Assembly (NCBI RefSeq): GCF_900100735.1
Contig: NZ_FNCJ01000015.1
Location: forward strand, 1-64,000
Direction of reading: 5' to 3'
Length of the DNA: 64,000 nt
DNA from: Paraburkholderia phenazinium
Lineage (GTDB): Bacteria > Pseudomonadota > Gammaproteobacteria > Burkholderiales > Burkholderiaceae
Shown here in pieces: positions 8,654 through 17,260 of this stretch (its first letter is position 1; each line of letters begins with the position of its first letter). Under the pieces are notes generated by a model that was given only the letters and a program-made list of their open reading frames with translations, was not told the origin of the DNA and did no database searches. A program made the translations under genes and the position numbers.

Positions 8654-9286
8654 TCAGGCAGGAAGTGCGGCAATCAATTCGACCGTCGTCAGGATTTCAT
8701 GGGCGAAAGTCGGGCCGTTCAGATCGTGCGCCGCGCGCATCATTTCCCTGGTGAAAGCGGCCGTTGCGTCTCGCACGAGCGTGACGTGATAGCCCAGTTC
8801 CATGGCGAAGCGGCTCGTGGACTCAATACATGTATTCGCCAGCAGGCCGACGACGATCACGTGCGTGATGCCTTGCTGTTTAAGCTGAAAGTCGAGATCG
8901 GTGTTGGCAAACCCGCTTTGGCCCCAGTGCTCCTGAACGATGATGTCGCCTTCCTGCGGCACAAAGTCAGGATGCCATTCTCCGCCCCACGTACCCTTTG
9001 CGAAGGTGTGGCGTTGCTGCACAAGGCGTTGAGTCGGATTCGGATGATCCCAGTTGTCGTAATCGCCAGGTTGCCAGCGGCGATGCGGAACGTAGACCAC
9101 CTGAATATCGGCTTTTCGCGCAGCATCAACCGCAGCGCGGAGGTTGTCGAGCAGACGGACATCCGCGGCGATGTCGCGAAGCATCGGAAACAGCTTGCCG
9201 CCATCCGAGAGAAAGTCGTTATACGGGTCGACCAGCAACAGTCCGGTGCGCTCCGCGTCATATACGGGGTTGGACATTTCAGCCAT
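8654..9286 (-). CDS. Isochorismatase-family cysteine hydrolase
   Basis: 210 residues with the isochorismatase fold. The catalytic Asp20 (LLLVDPYNDF) and the catalytic Cys153 (NTCIES) are present. The usual triad lysine position is occupied by Glu/His (VQEHWGQSGF), a variant I recall from related cysteine hydrolases of unknown substrate. The protein is cytosolic with no signal peptide. The first gene of a two-gene operon with the AraC regulator, it is preceded by a promoter with a palindrome in its spacer. The start could also be the ATG at 9277. Confidence 0.88.
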   Translation of the reverse strand: MAEMSNPVYDAERTGLLLVDPYNDFLSDGGKLFPMLRDIAADVRLLDNLRAAVDAARKADIQVVYVPHRRWQPGDYDNWDHPNPTQRLVQQRHTFAKGTWGGEWHPDFVPQEGDIIVQEHWGQSGFANTDLDFQLKQQGITHVIVVGLLANTCIESTSRFAMELGYHVTLVRDATAAFTREMMRAAHDLNGPTFAHEILTTVELIAALPA

Positions 9287-9391
9287 CCATTCAGAAAGTG
9301 GGTGCGAACAGGGTCGCGTTGCGCAGTCGGCGCCGGACTGCTTTTGTCGGACGATTCATGACGTCTCACGCATCGCATGCCGTGAGCAAAG

Positions 9392-9419
9392 AATATAACT
9401 ATGATATTCATACCGTCAA
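9392..9419 (-). promoter_or_regulatory. Promoter with operator in spacer, isochorismatase-araC operon
   Basis: On the minus strand TTGACG (9419-9414), a 16-base spacer and TATATT (9397-9392) make a sigma-70 promoter. The spacer contains the palindrome TATGA-N3-TCATA (9400-9412), the same 5-3-5 core as upstream of hxlR. A protein bound there would block RNA polymerase. The rest of 9287-9583 shows no gene. Confidence 0.65.
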
Positions 9420-9583
9420 GCGCGACGTGGCTTTATCGCCGATTTCTGGAAAGTTGACGGTTCACAGCACCGCCGATCACGGATTGATCCTTTCGAGCAC
9501 ACCTTTGACCCATTCGCGACTCGGCGAGCGTCACGCCTCAATTTAAAGTGGCGGCTCCTATCCACACATCGAAGGAGTCACAA

Positions 9584-10030
9584 ATGAGCAAGATCGAACA
9601 AGTCCTCTTCTCAGGCAACAGCCACGGCACGATCAATCACGATCCCAATGTCCAGCGCGGTGAGTACGGCGTCCTCGACCTCCAGCTGTCAGCGCCCGGC
9701 GGTGACAGCCGCGAGTTCATCGCCACCGGGCTGCACCCGAGAGCCGAGCAGTTGTTTTCGGGCGCGTGGTCGGCCTGTTACATCAGCGCGTTCGAGATTG
9801 CGGCCTCGATGAAGAAGGTCACGCTGCCGTCCGACTATTCCGTCGATATCCAGGTAAGCATTGGCTCGACCGGCGCCGGACATTGCCTCGGCGCCCAGTT
9901 CACCATCCGCGCGCCGGGTCTGGCAACGGACGCCGTCGAAGCAATCGCGCACCTGGCCCATCAGATCTGCCCATACTCGAAGGCTGTGCACGGCAACATC
10001 GAGGTCGGCCTGAACGTCGTCACGGTGTGA
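9584..10030 (+). CDS. Ohr/OsmC-family peroxiredoxin, first of a tandem pair
   Basis: 148-residue cytosolic thiol peroxidase of the OsmC/Ohr superfamily, which reduces organic hydroperoxides with lipoylated or dithiol donors. Both redox cysteines are present: SACYIS near residue 65 and ICPYSK near 128. Conserved Glu in HPRAEQLF supports the active-site arginine. The start at ATG 9584 has GAAGGAG at ideal spacing. It is about 70% identical to the next gene by eye, with the same length, indicating tandem duplication. It stands divergent from the isochorismatase-araC operon. Confidence 0.92.
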   Translation: MSKIEQVLFSGNSHGTINHDPNVQRGEYGVLDLQLSAPGGDSREFIATGLHPRAEQLFSGAWSACYISAFEIAASMKKVTLPSDYSVDIQVSIGSTGAGHCLGAQFTIRAPGLATDAVEAIAHLAHQICPYSKAVHGNIEVGLNVVTV

Positions 10031-10066
10031 TCGGATAAGGCAAGGTCGTCATCCGCGCCCATTTAA

Positions 10067-10080
10067 AATCGCATGCGATT
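10067..10080. promoter_or_regulatory. Perfect palindrome upstream of second Ohr gene
   Basis: AATCGCATGCGATT is a perfect 14-bp palindrome 64 bases before the second ohr-like ATG, embedded in an A+T-rich stretch. It is absent before the first copy. It looks like a MarR/OhrR-type operator (inference); no ohrR gene lies beside it. Confidence 0.6.
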
Positions 10081-10143
10081 AAATCTTATCCGACATACAA
10101 AGCTCAACACCGCTTAACACTCTTGTTCACGAAGGAATGCATC

Positions 10144-10590
10144 ATGGAAAAGATCGAAAAAGTCCTCGCCTCAGGCAACACCCACGCCACGGTCAATCGC
10201 GACCCCAAGGCCCAGCGCGGCGAGTTTGGCGTGTACGACCTCACGCTGTCAGCGCCCGGCGTTGAAAACCTGGAGTTCATCGCCACGGAGCCGCACCCGC
10301 GAGCCGAACAGTTGTTTGCGGGCGCGTGGTCAGCCTGTTACACCACCGTGTTCGGGATTGTGGCCTCGATGAAGAAGGTCACGCTGCCGCCGGACTATTC
10401 CGTGGACATTCAGGTCAACATTGGGCAGACCGGTACCGCGTGGTTCCTTGGCGCCGAGTTCACCGTTCGCGTGCCGGGTCTGGCTCAGGACGTCGTCGAG
10501 GAACTCGCGCATCTGACCCATCAGAGTTGCCCGTACTCGAAGTCTGTGCGAGGCAACATCGAGGTCAGCACGAACATCGTCACGGTGTGA
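10144..10590 (+). CDS. Ohr/OsmC-family peroxiredoxin, second of a tandem pair
   Basis: 148 residues, paralogue of the preceding gene with matching ends (both finish VVTV/IVTV followed by TGATCGGATAA). Redox cysteines sit in SACYTT and SCPYSK, with the HPRAEQLF motif conserved. GAAGGA precedes ATG 10144. Differences are spread evenly, so the duplication is not recent. A private palindrome upstream suggests its expression is controlled separately from the first copy. Confidence 0.92.
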   Translation: MEKIEKVLASGNTHATVNRDPKAQRGEFGVYDLTLSAPGVENLEFIATEPHPRAEQLFAGAWSACYTTVFGIVASMKKVTLPPDYSVDIQVNIGQTGTAWFLGAEFTVRVPGLAQDVVEELAHLTHQSCPYSKSVRGNIEVSTNIVTV

Positions 10591-10761
10591 TCGGATAAAG
10601 CGTGCGCGTCTCACTGAACGTGACGCCGCGCGATAGCCTGTTCGCATGCCACTAGACCGTGAATCCCTCCCTGGCTGGGCCGTCGTGCATCGTCGCTCTT
10701 CATGCGCGACGGCCACAGCATCGGATGGTTCGTCGTTTATTTACTAAGGAAGATGGAAGCA

Positions 10762-11151
10762 ATGTTCAGTCACGTAGTGGTCGGCACCAACGACCTGAAA
10801 AAAGCAAAGCGTTTTTACGATGCGTTGCTAGGCGCGCTCGGCTATGGTGAAGGTCTCAGCGATGACAACGATAAGCGCCGGCGCTATGTCTATCGCACCC
10901 CCACGTCGCTTTTCATCATCACCCAGCCGCTCAACGGTGAGCCGGCGACTCCCGCCAATGGCGGAACGATAGGCTTTACCTGCCAGTCGAGCGAGCAGGT
11001 CGATCGGTGGCATGCCGCCGGGGTCGCCAACGGTGGAACATCGGCTGAAGCGCCACCCGGTGTGCGTGAGGCTGCCTCTGGCAGCCTCTATCTCGCCTAT
11101 CTGCGCGATCCGGACGGCAACAAGCTCGGCGCCCTGTATCCTGTGGGCTGA
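10762..11151 (+). CDS. VOC/glyoxalase-fold protein
   Basis: 129 residues of the vicinal-oxygen-chelate superfamily (glyoxalase, bleomycin resistance, dioxygenase-like). It starts with MFSHVVVGTNDLKKAKRFYD, typical of the first beta-alpha module, and ends with DPDGNKLGALY, typical of the last strand. ATG 10762 has AAGGAAG about 9 bases upstream. The metal-ligand positions do not identify a reaction; it may be a lyase or a binding protein. Confidence 0.88.
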   Translation: MFSHVVVGTNDLKKAKRFYDALLGALGYGEGLSDDNDKRRRYVYRTPTSLFIITQPLNGEPATPANGGTIGFTCQSSEQVDRWHAAGVANGGTSAEAPPGVREAASGSLYLAYLRDPDGNKLGALYPVG

Positions 11152-11310
11152 AGCGGGCGAAGGCGCCAAAGGTGCTCTCGGCGAGCGGCGGCGATAGCGG
11201 CAGTCAGGCGCCGCCGCAAGACCTCTACGAGGCGAAATAGCCGCTCAGCCTGCGCAGCGACAATGCCAAATCCTGAGATGCATGCAATACACTGAATAAG
11301 GAGTCTTGCC

Positions 11311-12666
11311 GTGTCGGGCTACGATTTTGACCTCTTTACCATCGGTGCCGGGTCTGGAGGGGTTCGCGCAAGTCGGCGAGCGGCTGGTTTTGGAGCGCGT
11401 GTCGCGATAGCGGAGCAACGTTTCCTGGGCGGCACGTGTGTAAATATTGGATGCATTCCGAAGAAACTGTTTTCTTATGCAGCGCATTTCAAAACAGATC
11501 TCAAAGACGCACGCGGCTATGGCTGGTCGTTTGAGCAGCCTACGTTCGACTGGCGCACGTTGCTGGAAGCAAAGAACCGCGAAGTTGAACGGCTGAACGG
11601 CGTCTACGGCGATCTGCTCAATCAGTCCGGCGTCGAGCTGATCAGGGGAAGGGCAAAAGTGACGGGCCCTCACACCGTTGAAGTTGACGGGCGCACGTTC
11701 ACGTCCAGATATATTCTTGTCGCGACGGGAAGTAGCCCAACCGTACCGGAAATCGAAGGCGCCGAACATTGCATCACCTCTGACGACGCGTTCTTTCTGG
11801 ACAGGCTTCCGGAGCGCGTCGTTGTGGTCGGGGGCGGTTACATTGCAGTTGAGTTTGCATCCATATTCAACGGCCTCGGTGTAGACACGACAGTGGTGTA
11901 TCGCGGAGATCGCGTACTTAAGAGTTTCGACAAAGACCTCGGCCATTTCCTTGCGGAACAGATGACCAGGCGAGGCGTTCGCTTCCGCTTCAACACGGAA
12001 ATACAAAAGATCGAGCGTGACGGTACGGCATGCAACTGCGTGACAAGCGGCAACGAGCGGCTGCCCTGTGACACGGTCCTGTACGCGACCGGGCGGCGAC
12101 CGAACACCGCCGGGTTGGGTCTGGAGTCCGTTGGCGTAGCGCTTGCACCGAACGGGGCGGTCATGGTGGATAAGGCCTTCCGAACCGCTCAGGCATCCAT
12201 ATATGCGGTTGGAGACGTCATTCACCGAGTGCAGCTGACACCGGTTGCGTTGGCCGAAGGCATGCTCGTTGCGGATAGCCTTTTTAACCGCGGCGCCGAG
12301 CACATGGATTACAGTGGCATTCCAACCGCGATCTTTAGTCACCCGAATGTCGGTACGGTTGGGCTGAGTGAGGAACAAGCGATCGCATGTGGGTACCAGA
12401 TCGACGTATACCGCAGCGTTTTCACACCGCTCAAGCATACCGTTTCGGCGTCCGGCGACAAGGTGTTGCTTAAGCTGATCGTCGACAGTAAAAGCGATCG
12501 TGTGCTCGGTGTTCACATGGTAGGTGACGACGCCGGTGAACTCCTCCAAGGTTTTGCCGTGGCGATCAAGTGCAAAGCGACGAAGGCGCAGTTCGATGCT
12601 ACCGTGGGTATCCATCCCACGATCGCCGAAGAATTTGTCACGATGCGTACCAAGGTCGGCGCGTAA
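11311..12666 (+). CDS. gor: Glutathione-disulfide reductase
   Basis: 451-residue FAD- and NADPH-dependent flavoprotein that regenerates GSH from GSSG. FAD-binding GAGSGG lies at about 12-17, the redox disulfide is Cys43/Cys48 in GGTCVNIGCIPKK, a second nucleotide fold starts at VVVGGGYIAVEF, and the C-terminal dimer domain ends with catalytic GIHPTIAEE. Length fits the family. It starts at GTG 11311 with AAGGAG upstream. Near the Ohr genes and upstream of the later GST/GFA genes, it fits a thiol-based stress function. Confidence 0.95.
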   Translation: MSGYDFDLFTIGAGSGGVRASRRAAGFGARVAIAEQRFLGGTCVNIGCIPKKLFSYAAHFKTDLKDARGYGWSFEQPTFDWRTLLEAKNREVERLNGVYGDLLNQSGVELIRGRAKVTGPHTVEVDGRTFTSRYILVATGSSPTVPEIEGAEHCITSDDAFFLDRLPERVVVVGGGYIAVEFASIFNGLGVDTTVVYRGDRVLKSFDKDLGHFLAEQMTRRGVRFRFNTEIQKIERDGTACNCVTSGNERLPCDTVLYATGRRPNTAGLGLESVGVALAPNGAVMVDKAFRTAQASIYAVGDVIHRVQLTPVALAEGMLVADSLFNRGAEHMDYSGIPTAIFSHPNVGTVGLSEEQAIACGYQIDVYRSVFTPLKHTVSASGDKVLLKLIVDSKSDRVLGVHMVGDDAGELLQGFAVAIKCKATKAQFDATVGIHPTIAEEFVTMRTKVGA

Positions 12667-12731
12667 AACGCTCCGGGCCGCGGGCTCGGTTCGTCCGGAC
12701 CCCGACCTTAGTTTCTTTGAGTAAGACAGTC

Positions 12732-13094
12732 ATGAAGAGTAGTTCAAAAGGCGGCCTTGTTTATTCCACCGATGGTGGGCGAATGTGTCCCGAATGCCGG
12801 CAGCCGCTCGCGGAATGTGTCTGCAAAACGGTTGCCACGAAACTACCGGTAGGCGATGGCGTGGCGCGAGTCACTCGCGAGACTAAAGGCCGGGGCGGGA
12901 AGAGCGTGACGATCGTAAAAGGGCTAGCGCTCGATCCCCTCGCCTTGGCCTCGCTAGGCAAGCAATTGCGCACCGCCTGCGGTTCTGGTGGAACGGTTAA
13001 GGATGGCGTGATTGAAGTACAGGGTGACCACTGCGAGCGCGTCATCGAAGCGCTCCAAAAGTACGGCTACAAGGCGAAGCGAGCCGGGGGCTAA
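12732..13094 (+). CDS. YciH/SUI1 translation initiation factor-like protein
   Basis: 120 residues. A short N-terminal segment carries CPECRQPLAECVC, a likely zinc-binding Cys4 cluster, followed by a SUI1/eIF1 fold (about 45-115; VTRETKGRGGKSVTIVKGL and GGTVKDGVIEVQGDH are conserved). Bacterial YciH is thought to affect start-site fidelity in the 30S initiation complex. The ribosome binding site is weak. The gene follows gor by 65 bases and may be co-transcribed. Confidence 0.9.
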   Translation: MKSSSKGGLVYSTDGGRMCPECRQPLAECVCKTVATKLPVGDGVARVTRETKGRGGKSVTIVKGLALDPLALASLGKQLRTACGSGGTVKDGVIEVQGDHCERVIEALQKYGYKAKRAGG

Positions 13095-13264
13095 TCGCCT
13101 CAGGAGGAACCCGCGCTGAGCTGCAGATCATCGAACCAGGCAACGGCCTGGAAGAATAAAAATGGCGCGTGAAGATGCAAGGTGCATAGCGCGCCAATTA
13201 CTTTCTTTCAACCGTGCAATTGGCCGTACAATCTGGCGAAAATTTAATAGCTTCAGAGGAAGCA

Positions 13265-13543
13265 ATGCTCGCCGCCGTATTCAAGCGCACCTTATCGTTG
13301 TTGATTCCCTCCGCATTGATCTTCTTCGTCATTCAGTACCATGAAACGGGCAGAGTGACTATCTTCGGAATAGCGGGGTACGTCTTTGCATTCCTGGTTA
13401 CGGGCATGGCCCTCGATAGACTGAATGTGTGGTGGGGACAGCGCTTCGGGACACGCAAGGGCTCGAACATCGTGCAGGCTCTGTTCTGGCTCGCTGCGGC
13501 GGTCTGCATGTATTTATTTTTTCGCCACTTCGACCGCGCATGA
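13265..13543 (+). CDS. Small membrane protein of unknown function
   Basis: 92 residues with three hydrophobic segments (about 10-25, 32-50 and 72-88) and a charged loop (RLNVWWGQRFGTRKG). AGAGGAAG precedes ATG 13265. I do not recognise a family. It has normal codon use for this genome and stands alone between SUI1 and the LysR gene. Confidence 0.7.
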   Translation: MLAAVFKRTLSLLIPSALIFFVIQYHETGRVTIFGIAGYVFAFLVTGMALDRLNVWWGQRFGTRKGSNIVQALFWLAAAVCMYLFFRHFDRA

Positions 13544-13619
13544 TTAAAGGCTACCGCATCCAAAGGTGAACGGCGCGCCAGCAAGACCACGGCATCTCCG
13601 CTGGGTCTAGAGCGCGGAT

Positions 13620-14582
13620 TCAACCGCGCGATGCACCAGTTCTATTCGAATTTTTAGACGCCCGCTTGTCGCCATACGTCGTCAAGCCGCTTTCAGCCAG
13701 CACCGCGGTCAACGAACAACGCAGCAGTTCGACTGGCCGCATCAGCCGACCCGGCAGCGAGCCATGCACGAACCACACGTCGACACCCGTGCGGAAATCG
13801 ACCGCATCGATCACCTGCAGCGCGTCGCGATATGCCGAACGCTCCACCACATCCGGCGTAGCGACGCCGATGCCTAGACCGCGCGCCACCAGCGATAGTT
13901 GGAGCTCCGAACCAAATGCTTCGACCGCGACGTTGAATGGCAAGCCAGCCGTTTCCAGCGCGCGACTCAACGCCGAGCGCATCCCGCATCCATTCTGGTT
14001 GAGCACCCACGCGTGTCTTGCCAGATCTGAAAGCCTCACTGGCGAATCGGGCAGGCCGAACGACCGCGGCGCGACGATCACAGTCGGCTGGAACGCGAGG
14101 GCGGTCGCGCGCATCGTGTCGGGTGGCATGAAATTCGAAGGCATCAGGACCACCGATGCATCCAGCGCCGCTCGTTCGACGCTTTGCAAGAGGCCCGGTG
14201 ACCAGCCAGCTGTGATCCTCAGGGTGAGGCGCGGAAACGCGCTACGCAAATGGTCGACCGGTTTTTCCAGCGCGATATCGGCCAGAAACGGCGGCATGCC
14301 GATTCTCAGTTCGCCGGCTGGCTCGCTGTCGGCTGAGGCCACCGAGAGTAGATCGTCCACCGCGCCCAACACCGTGCGCGCGAGCGCATAGACCTCGTTG
14401 CCCGTGGCGGTAGGCTTGAGCGGCTTGCTCTGGCGATCGAGCAGCTCGGCACCGAGCGTGGTTTCGAGGCTCTGCACGCGCCGCGTCAGACCGGGCTGCG
14501 TCAGATGAAGACGCTCTGCGGCGCGCACCATCGAACCGCTCTCGACAACCGCAACGAACGCCTGCAGATCACGCGTGTTCAA
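13620..14582 (-). CDS. LysR-family regulator
   Basis: 320 residues. The winged helix-turn-helix (about 1-60) reads FVAVVESGSMVRAAERLHLT, QPGLTRRVQSLE; the effector-binding periplasmic-binding-like domain follows. The start appears to be TTG 14582, since the conserved LysR start MNTRDLQAF begins there and no ATG is available. It is divergent from an MFS transporter and so probably regulates it. The C-terminus extends about 15 residues beyond the usual end. Confidence 0.9.
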   Translation of the reverse strand: MNTRDLQAFVAVVESGSMVRAAERLHLTQPGLTRRVQSLETTLGAELLDRQSKPLKPTATGNEVYALARTVLGAVDDLLSVASADSEPAGELRIGMPPFLADIALEKPVDHLRSAFPRLTLRITAGWSPGLLQSVERAALDASVVLMPSNFMPPDTMRATALAFQPTVIVAPRSFGLPDSPVRLSDLARHAWVLNQNGCGMRSALSRALETAGLPFNVAVEAFGSELQLSLVARGLGIGVATPDVVERSAYRDALQVIDAVDFRTGVDVWFVHGSLPGRLMRPVELLRCSLTAVLAESGLTTYGDKRASKNSNRTGASRG

Positions 14583-14678
14583 AACAAACTCGCATACTTA
14601 ATATGAACATATTTCAATAGTAGCATATATAGCAGGTGGCTAAGATGGGGCACGTCCAGTCCCCAGAGTTCCGCCTTG
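14583..14678. promoter_or_regulatory. Divergent LysR/MFS intergenic region
   Basis: A+T-rich for this genome. It contains ATATG-AA-CATAT (14601-14612), a short inverted repeat that could be the LysR site, and further AT-rich sequence (14619-14630). No clean -35/-10 pair can be defined. Confidence 0.35.
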
Positions 14679-15965
14679 ATGAAGCCCTTTGCTGAAACCC
14701 GCGCCGAAACACCCGCAACAATCGCCGCCGAAAGTCTCGCCGCCGAAAGTCCGCACGCGGATACGCTCACGCCGCTGCTCACCCTCTTCTTCGCGACGGC
14801 AGTCGGCGTGATCGTGATGAACCTGTTTGCTGCGCAACCGTTGACCGGAGCGATCAGCCGCAGTCTGCATCTTGCGCCGCAGTTCGCGGGATTAGCCGCG
14901 ATGCTGCCGCAGCTCGGTTACGCGGTCGGTCTGGTGCTGCTAGTGCCGCTCTGCGATCTGCTGGAAAACCGCCGCCTGATCGTGCACACGCTGGTGTGCT
15001 GTGCCGTCTGCCTCGTAATCGCCATGTTCACCGATTCACGCCTGGTATTTCTGAGCGCGGTGTTCGCGGCCGGTGCGGCATCGAGCGTGATTCAGATGCT
15101 GGTGCCGATGGCCGCGTCCATGGCGCACGAAAGTCACCGCGGGCGCGCGGTCGGCAACGTGATGAGCGGTCTGATGCTCGGCATCCTGCTGTCGCGCCCC
15201 GCCGCCAGTCTGATCGCCGGAACGATCGGCTGGCGTGCGTTCTACAGCATTGCCGGGGCAATCGATGCACTGCTCGCCGCCGTGCTTTACACGCAGTTGC
15301 CGGTTCGCGTACCGTCAGTCTCGACGCGATATGGGACGTTACTGCGCTCGCTATGGACGCTGCTGCGCAACGAGCGCGTTCTGCAACGCAACGCCGTCTC
15401 AGCGGCTCTGGTGATGGGCGCATTCAGCGCGTTCTGGACCGCGATCGGCCTGCGGCTCGTGCAGCCGCCATTCAGCTTCGGGATGAAAGGGATTGCGCTC
15501 TTCGCGCTAGCTGGCGCGGCGGGCGCAATTGTCACGCCGCTCGCGGGACGCGCTGGCGATCGTGGCTTGGGCCGAAGGACATTGTTTGCCGGGCACGTGA
15601 CGATGCTCGTTGCGCTCGTCGTCATCGGTGTCGCGGGCTCCGGGTGGGGAGGGTTTTCAGCGAGTGCGCATCCGCTGCTGGCGGTGCTTATGCTGGTGGC
15701 CGGCGCTGCCGCGCTGGACGCCGGCGTAGTCACGGATCAGACGCTGGGCCGCCGAGCGATCAACCTGATGAACCCGGCAGCGCGCGGCAGACTGAATGGG
15801 TTATTCGTCGGCGTGTTTTTTGTCGGCGGGGCCCTGGGTACGGTCTTATCGGGCGCGATGTGGGCGTGGGCCGAGTGGAACGGCGTGTGCGCGGTCGGCT
15901 TCGGTTTCACCGGCCTCGCGTTCGTACTCAGGTTAGCGGGCGCAGCCGGCAGTAGGGATGTTTGA
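14679..15965 (+). CDS. MFS transporter
   Basis: 428 residues with 12 predicted membrane helices and a polar N-terminal tail of about 33 residues. The first half has the YAVGLVLLVPLCDLLENRR loop motif and RGRAVGNVMSGLMLGILLSR typical of drug/sugar-efflux MFS proteins. I use ATG 14679; the preceding TTG is in frame. Controlled by the divergent LysR gene (inference). The substrate is unknown. Confidence 0.9.
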   Translation: MKPFAETRAETPATIAAESLAAESPHADTLTPLLTLFFATAVGVIVMNLFAAQPLTGAISRSLHLAPQFAGLAAMLPQLGYAVGLVLLVPLCDLLENRRLIVHTLVCCAVCLVIAMFTDSRLVFLSAVFAAGAASSVIQMLVPMAASMAHESHRGRAVGNVMSGLMLGILLSRPAASLIAGTIGWRAFYSIAGAIDALLAAVLYTQLPVRVPSVSTRYGTLLRSLWTLLRNERVLQRNAVSAALVMGAFSAFWTAIGLRLVQPPFSFGMKGIALFALAGAAGAIVTPLAGRAGDRGLGRRTLFAGHVTMLVALVVIGVAGSGWGGFSASAHPLLAVLMLVAGAAALDAGVVTDQTLGRRAINLMNPAARGRLNGLFVGVFFVGGALGTVLSGAMWAWAEWNGVCAVGFGFTGLAFVLRLAGAAGSRDV

Positions 15966-16293
15966 AGACCTGGGAATCGGAATATCCCATTAGTCTTACT
16001 AACTTCTCGCCGCCGCCCTGCTGTATTCTGCACGGCGCTGCGTTACTCGAACTCAAAGCCTGCCGATGGCGAGTGAGACTCGTCCAGATAGCTCCCGCCG
16101 AAGTCGAGACCGGCCGTGTTGCCGAGCGACTCTGTTTGCAGCCATGCGTTGATCGCAAAGGTGGCGGAGGGATCGCCGCCGGACACGACGGGCAGCGTCA
16201 GGACGCCATGCTGCGCGTTTGCGGGGAGATGTGCGAGCCGAAGCATACAATGTCGCCCCATTCCGGAGCGTCACGCCTTCCGAAACCGGTCAC
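15966..16293. other. Gene-poor stretch with one doubtful minus-strand frame
   Basis: 328 bases between the MFS gene and the DUF1330 gene. A minus-strand open frame at 16043-16261 (72 codons) has a plausible composition (GGDPSATFAINAWLQTESLG) but no good ribosome binding site and no family I recognise. It could be a gene remnant or chance. Nothing else is supported. Confidence 0.3.
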
Positions 16294-16587
16294 TCACGAG
16301 GGCATTTCGACTATGAACATCCGCGCTTCCTGAGCTTCCTGACGTTCGGCCTTGATCGGCGCATATCTCTCGGAATGGTAGAAGGCTAGCGCCTGGGCGA
16401 GAGTCGGAAACTCAAATACGCCGGCCATCGGCAGCGGCGCCTCATCCCCCTCTAGCACCTGCGCAACAGGGCCGAAATGTAGAATCTGCCCGCCCGCCTC
16501 TTTTAGCGCCGCCTGAAAGCGTGGAGCGAGCGCGGCCTGCTTGACGGAGTCGATGACGCGCAGATTGACGTGTACGTATGCTGGCAT
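16294..16587 (-). CDS. DUF1330-family protein
   Basis: 97 residues of the dimeric alpha/beta-barrel DUF1330 family: MPAYVHVNLRVIDS at the start, VLEGDEAPLPMAGVFEFPTL in the middle and SERYAPIKAERQ near the end. Its function is unknown. It is divergent from a marR gene with a strong palindrome between them, so it is likely the regulated target. Confidence 0.88.
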   Translation of the reverse strand: MPAYVHVNLRVIDSVKQAALAPRFQAALKEAGGQILHFGPVAQVLEGDEAPLPMAGVFEFPTLAQALAFYHSERYAPIKAERQEAQEARMFIVEMPS

Positions 16588-16597
16588 TGGGCCCCCT

Positions 16598-16619
16598 TAA
16601 TAATGCATATACATTATTA
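16598..16619. promoter_or_regulatory. MarR-type operator between DUF1330 and marR
   Basis: TAATAATG (16598-16605) and CATTATTA (16612-16619) are perfect inverted 8-mers separated by CATATA. The site lies 10 bases from the DUF1330 start and 30 from the marR start, well placed to repress both. Confidence 0.7.
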
Positions 16620-16649
16620 TGTGAGGATGGGGCTGTCAAGGAGGTAGAC

Positions 16650-17108
16650 GTGAACGGTTTTGATCCAGAATCATTGAAGGGCGTCGAAGCGGAGTGTCCG
16701 GGCTTCCAGGCTCGTGCAACGGCGCGTGCACTCACGCGATATTACAATGCCTGCTTCAAGCCGCTCGGGCTGACGGCCGAGCAATTCAGCCTCCTGGTCG
16801 GGATCGGTTCGGCCGAGGGAGCGACGCTCGTCGATCTTGCAGATAGGGCCGGGGTCGATCCGACCACCCTCAGCCGAAATGTTCAGAATCTGGAGAGCCG
16901 GGATTTGGTCCGCGCTGAAGGCGGACGTGGCCGCGCTGGAAAGCGGCTAGCTCTGACGACATCCGGGCGTCAACTCGTGGTCGATGCGTTCCCGGTGTGG
17001 AATTGGGCCAAGGCGGAACTCGCCCGTCACATGGGCGATGAAAAACTTCGTTCGGCAAGGCAGGCAATGGCGGAACTGGCCAAGGCCGCAGAATCCTCAT
17101 GTACATGA
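16650..17108 (+). CDS. MarR-family regulator
   Basis: 152 residues with the winged helix fold of MarR: helix-turn-helix LVDLADRAGVDPTTLSRNVQ and wing GRGRAGKRLALTTSGR. I chose GTG 16650 because AAGGAGG (16639-16645) stands at ideal distance; the longer frame from 16578 would run through the operator. It probably represses itself and the divergent DUF1330 gene until it binds a phenolic or oxidised ligand. Confidence 0.9.
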   Translation: MNGFDPESLKGVEAECPGFQARATARALTRYYNACFKPLGLTAEQFSLLVGIGSAEGATLVDLADRAGVDPTTLSRNVQNLESRDLVRAEGGRGRAGKRLALTTSGRQLVVDAFPVWNWAKAELARHMGDEKLRSARQAMAELAKAAESSCT

Positions 17109-17260
17109 TATGACCATTGTGGAGCGAAGCTCGGGACAACATCAGAAAGGCTAGTCATCGAGCTTGACTTGTCGCAACCCGCAGCCGGACAATTACTGTT
17201 CCTTGCAGCCGCTCCCCGCGGCGACAAGTCGGTGTTCGCGTGCCTTCAATGGAGGTTCGT

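Noticed and set aside
11245..12615. 456-codon minus-strand frame opposite gor
   Set aside because: Antisense shadow; glutathione reductase on the plus strand is complete.
13136..13151. CCAGGC-AACG-GCCTGG hairpin after the SUI1 gene as a terminator
   Set aside because: No T tract follows; A residues follow instead, so I did not call it on the plus strand.
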